Below, piece by piece: positions 31,786-34,156 of a DNA stretch of 34,156 bases (its first letter is position 1; every line of letters starts with the position of its first letter). Both the position numbers and the translations under genes were made by a program. Below the pieces are notes generated by a model that saw only the letters and a program-made list of their open reading frames with translations, ran no database searches and was not told the origin of the DNA. Source of the DNA: Hyphomonadaceae bacterium (GTDB lineage: Bacteria > Pseudomonadota > Alphaproteobacteria > Caulobacterales > Aquidulcibacteraceae). The stretch covers positions 1-34,156 of the forward strand of contig JADLHI010000164.1 of NCBI GenBank assembly GCA_020848895.1, written 5' to 3'.

Positions 31786-34156
31786 ATGGCATTTCGCGGT
31801 CGGAATTCGGCGCTGCAGCAGCTCTCGGAAGCCGATGGCTTCGGCGGATTTGCGGGAGCGCGGCTCGGCAACGACACCGTACAACAAGTCGTTGAGGCAT
31901 CCGATGTCATTCCAAATAATACGGGCACGCCGTACACGCTCACGATCGGCGGCTCCGAAACCGGCGTCGTAAACTTCGCTGGCGACAGAGATTGGTTCCA
32001 CGTCGATCTCGTCGCCGGCCAAAGCTACGCGTTCACGATGAGCAGCACAGGCGCCAACCCGGTCGCCGATTGCTTCCTCGAATTGTTCAATTCAAGCGGC
32101 CAGATGATCGCGCTCGACGACGATGGCGGGCCCGCCACCGATTCCTTGCTGCGCTTCACCGCCACACAATCTGGAACGTACTATCTCAGCGCGCGCGCTT
32201 GGGAGCCGGACACCGGGCCGACTTACACCGGCACGTACAGCGTCACCGCTGCGCTTGGTCCGCCGCAAAATCCACTCGATACGATCAACCTCCACTATAC
32301 CGCGCCGCTCAGCATCGACGTCTATTTCGCAACGAGCGGCCAGACCTCCGGCGGCGTCACTGCCTCGCGCGATTGGTCGGTGCTGGAGGTCAATGCGGCG
32401 CTTCTGGCGATGTCGACGTACTCTGCGGTGACGCCGATCACGTTCAACCGCGTGTTTAGTTCGGTTGGCGCCGAGTGGGTGCTGACGATCACCAATAGTT
32501 TGGGAACAGGCGTTCTTGGGCAATTTCAAACAACCGGCGGCGTTGGATACGGCGCTTTCGCCGCAAACGGCTCTGGATGGAACGCGAGCGGGTTGGCGCA
32601 AGGGGGCCTCGGCTTCGTCACGCTGATACACGAATTCGGCCACGGGCTTGGACTCGCGCATCCGCACGACAACGGCGGCGACTCAGAAGTTATGGAAGGT
32701 GTGCTCGATGCATTCGACTCGTACGGCACGTACGGTCTGAACCAGGGCATCTTCACAACGATGAGCTACAATGACGGCTGGCCCACAAGGTTTGGCAGCT
32801 TCTTGAACTTCGGTTCGCAGGCCACGCCGATGGGCTTGGACGTCGGCTTGTTGCAGCAACGTTATGGCGTCAACCCGACGACGAATTCCGGCAACACCAG
32901 CTACGCGCTGCCAGTCGGGAACGCCGCCGGTACGTTCTTCACCACGATCTGGGATACGGGCGGCACAGACGAGATCATCTCTTTCGCGGCTGACGGCGCC
33001 ACGATCGATCTGCGCGCCGCAACGCTGCTCAATCAGGTGGGCGGCGGCGGCTACGTCTCTTCGGTCAATCAAACGAACGGCGGTTTCACGATCGCCAACG
33101 GCGTGGTGATTGAGAACGCGCGCGGTTGGACTGGTCTCGACAACCTGATCGGCAATGCTGCGGCTAACCAGCTGCAAGGCATGGACTCGAACGACACGCT
33201 CGAAGGTCTCGGCGGCGCCGACGTGCTTGATGGCGGCGCGGACATCGATACGGCGAGCCACGCCAACGCTACTGCGGGCGTGACCGCAATTCTCTACGCG
33301 CCAGCTGGCAACACCGGTGACGCCGCAGGCGACACCTACATCTCGATCGAAAATCTGCGCGGCTCGGCGTTCAACGATCTTCTTGTCGGCGACAACAACG
33401 CTAACCGGCTCGATGGCGGCGCTGGCAACGATCAGCTCGGCGGCGAAGGCGGCAACGATCTTGTCTATGGCAACGATGGCAACGACCAAGTCTGGGGCGG
33501 CCTCGGCGCAGATCAGGTCGCGGGCGATGCGGGCGACGATTCCGTTTGGGGCGGCCCTGGTGCCGACCAAGTCTGGGGCAATGACGGCAACGACGCGCTC
33601 GACGGCCAAGAAGACAACGACAATGTCTGGGGCGGCAACGGTGACGACAACATCTGGGGTCGCGACGGTGACGACGCGCTCGATGGTCAAGCCGGACAAG
33701 ATTCCATCGAAGGCAATAACGGCGCTGACCGCATCTGGGGCGGCGACGGCAACGATCGCCTCTGGGGCGGTGATGGCGATGACGTTATCGATTCCGGCAA
33801 TGGCGAAGATCGGCTCGATGGCCAAGGCGGCAACGATCGTCTCTTCGGTCTGCACGGCGCCGACACGCTGTGGGGCGGCGATGGCGACGACGTTCTAGAC
33901 GGCGGCATCTTTGATGACCTGCTCGTCGGCGGCGCGGGCCTCGATCAGCTCTGGGGCGGCTCAGGCAACGACGTCTTCTGGATGGAGACCAATTGGGGCG
34001 TCGATATCATCTATGATTTCGAGCACACCGGCGGCGACGTGATTGTGTTCTCGTGGTCAGGCCTTACGGCTGGCCAGCTCGGCTACAATTATGATTCCGG
34101 GAACGACCTCACCTCGTTCTGGTTCGCCGGCAACGTGTTGTACGTCCACGGTTTTG
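31786..34156 (+). CDS. M10 metalloprotease with PPC-like domain and RTX repeats, 3' truncated by window
   Basis: GGGGAGA lies 5 bases before the ATG at 31786. The frame is open to the window end (790 codons), probably about 15 residues short of its stop. No signal peptide is present. Residues about 45-155 form a beta-sandwich like bacterial pre-peptidase C-terminal (PPC) domains (GDRDWFHVDLVAGQSYAFTM, GTYYLSARA). The protease domain follows with HEFGHGLGLAH (His282, Glu283, His286, His292) and Met-turn MSY. Nine Trp-type RTX repeats, an NTGD module and the shared C-terminal module follow. It is closest to the preceding protease in the C-terminal half but has a distinct N-terminal architecture. 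A PPC domain before the catalytic part, not after, is uncommon. Confidence 0.9.
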   Translation, partial: MAFRGRNSALQQLSEADGFGGFAGARLGNDTVQQVVEASDVIPNNTGTPYTLTIGGSETGVVNFAGDRDWFHVDLVAGQSYAFTMSSTGANPVADCFLELFNSSGQMIALDDDGGPATDSLLRFTATQSGTYYLSARAWEPDTGPTYTGTYSVTAALGPPQNPLDTINLHYTAPLSIDVYFATSGQTSGGVTASRDWSVLEVNAALLAMSTYSAVTPITFNRVFSSVGAEWVLTITNSLGTGVLGQFQTTGGVGYGAFAANGSGWNASGLAQGGLGFVTLIHEFGHGLGLAHPHDNGGDSEVMEGVLDAFDSYGTYGLNQGIFTTMSYNDGWPTRFGSFLNFGSQATPMGLDVGLLQQRYGVNPTTNSGNTSYALPVGNAAGTFFTTIWDTGGTDEIISFAADGATIDLRAATLLNQVGGGGYVSSVNQTNGGFTIANGVVIENARGWTGLDNLIGNAAANQLQGMDSNDTLEGLGGADVLDGGADIDTASHANATAGVTAILYAPAGNTGDAAGDTYISIENLRGSAFNDLLVGDNNANRLDGGAGNDQLGGEGGNDLVYGNDGNDQVWGGLGADQVAGDAGDDSVWGGPGADQVWGNDGNDALDGQEDNDNVWGGNGDDNIWGRDGDDALDGQAGQDSIEGNNGADRIWGGDGNDRLWGGDGDDVIDSGNGEDRLDGQGGNDRLFGLHGADTLWGGDGDDVLDGGIFDDLLVGGAGLDQLWGGSGNDVFWMETNWGVDIIYDFEHTGGDVIVFSWSGLTAGQLGYNYDSGNDLTSFWFAGNVLYVHGF

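Noticed and set aside
1..34156. Search for tRNA, rRNA, CRISPR arrays, transposases and integrases
   Set aside because: By reading I saw no cloverleaf, no spaced repeat array and no transposase or integrase motif. The tandem repeats in 25,617-34,156 are protein-coding RTX repeats, not CRISPR.

Overview
The window is GC-rich (my impression is roughly 60-65%), with long intact genes of strong GC3 bias. Its gene families (DegT aminotransferase and PglD/NeuD-type acyltransferase beside RTX proteins, plus a DUF2793/S74 protein) suggest an alphaproteobacterium. Caulobacterales/Hyphomonadaceae is my best guess, but it is an inference and not a placement.

Two blocks are present. Block 1 (about 1-25,550) is a surface-polysaccharide (O-antigen or capsule) locus. 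From the left it holds: a 5'-truncated mannose-1-phosphate guanylyltransferase running off the edge; an alpha/beta-hydrolase-like gene; a UDP-glucuronate 4-epimerase; a UDP-GlcNAc/GalNAc 6-dehydrogenase; the four dTDP-rhamnose genes as two convergent pairs (rfbB-rfbC > < rfbD-rfbA); an O-antigen ligase-like membrane protein; an unknown 213-aa protein; an intact single-domain guanylyltransferase (manC); an AGE-family isomerase; two GT4 glycosyltransferases; a frameshifted DUF2793/S74 gene; a leftward operon (unknown protein, GT4, CBS-DegT aminotransferase fusion, sulfotransferase); a PglD/NeuD-like acyltransferase; an SDR epimerase; a degraded small gene; a Wzm/Wzt ABC exporter; and another GT4.

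Together these predict a heteropolysaccharide built from dTDP-L-rhamnose, UDP-uronic acids, a GDP-mannose-derived sugar and probably an N-acylated 4-amino sugar, possibly sulfated. It would be assembled in the cytoplasm, exported by the ABC transporter and joined to lipid A core by the ligase. A GDP-mannose 4,6-dehydratase would be expected but is not in this window.

Block 2 (about 25,617-34,156) is a run of four consecutive plus-strand RTX beta-roll proteins: a PQQ glucose/sorbosone dehydrogenase-like protein with RTX repeats on both sides, an RTX protein with a lipoprotein signal peptide, a serralysin-like M10 zinc protease, and a second M10 protease with an N-terminal PPC-like domain, cut by the window end. 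All four share unusual Trp-containing RTX repeats and a closely related C-terminal module of about 70 residues, which is the best candidate for a common secretion or assembly domain. No type I secretion ABC transporter or membrane-fusion protein is visible here. The adjacency of polysaccharide genes and an RTX family recalls the Caulobacter arrangement in which a calcium-dependent RTX S-layer is anchored to LPS. I treat a Ca2+-dependent, polysaccharide-attached RTX layer as the main hypothesis, not as a conclusion.

No tRNA, rRNA, CRISPR array or insertion sequence was recognised. The only gap near 300 bases is 22,194-22,581, which holds the degraded small gene.
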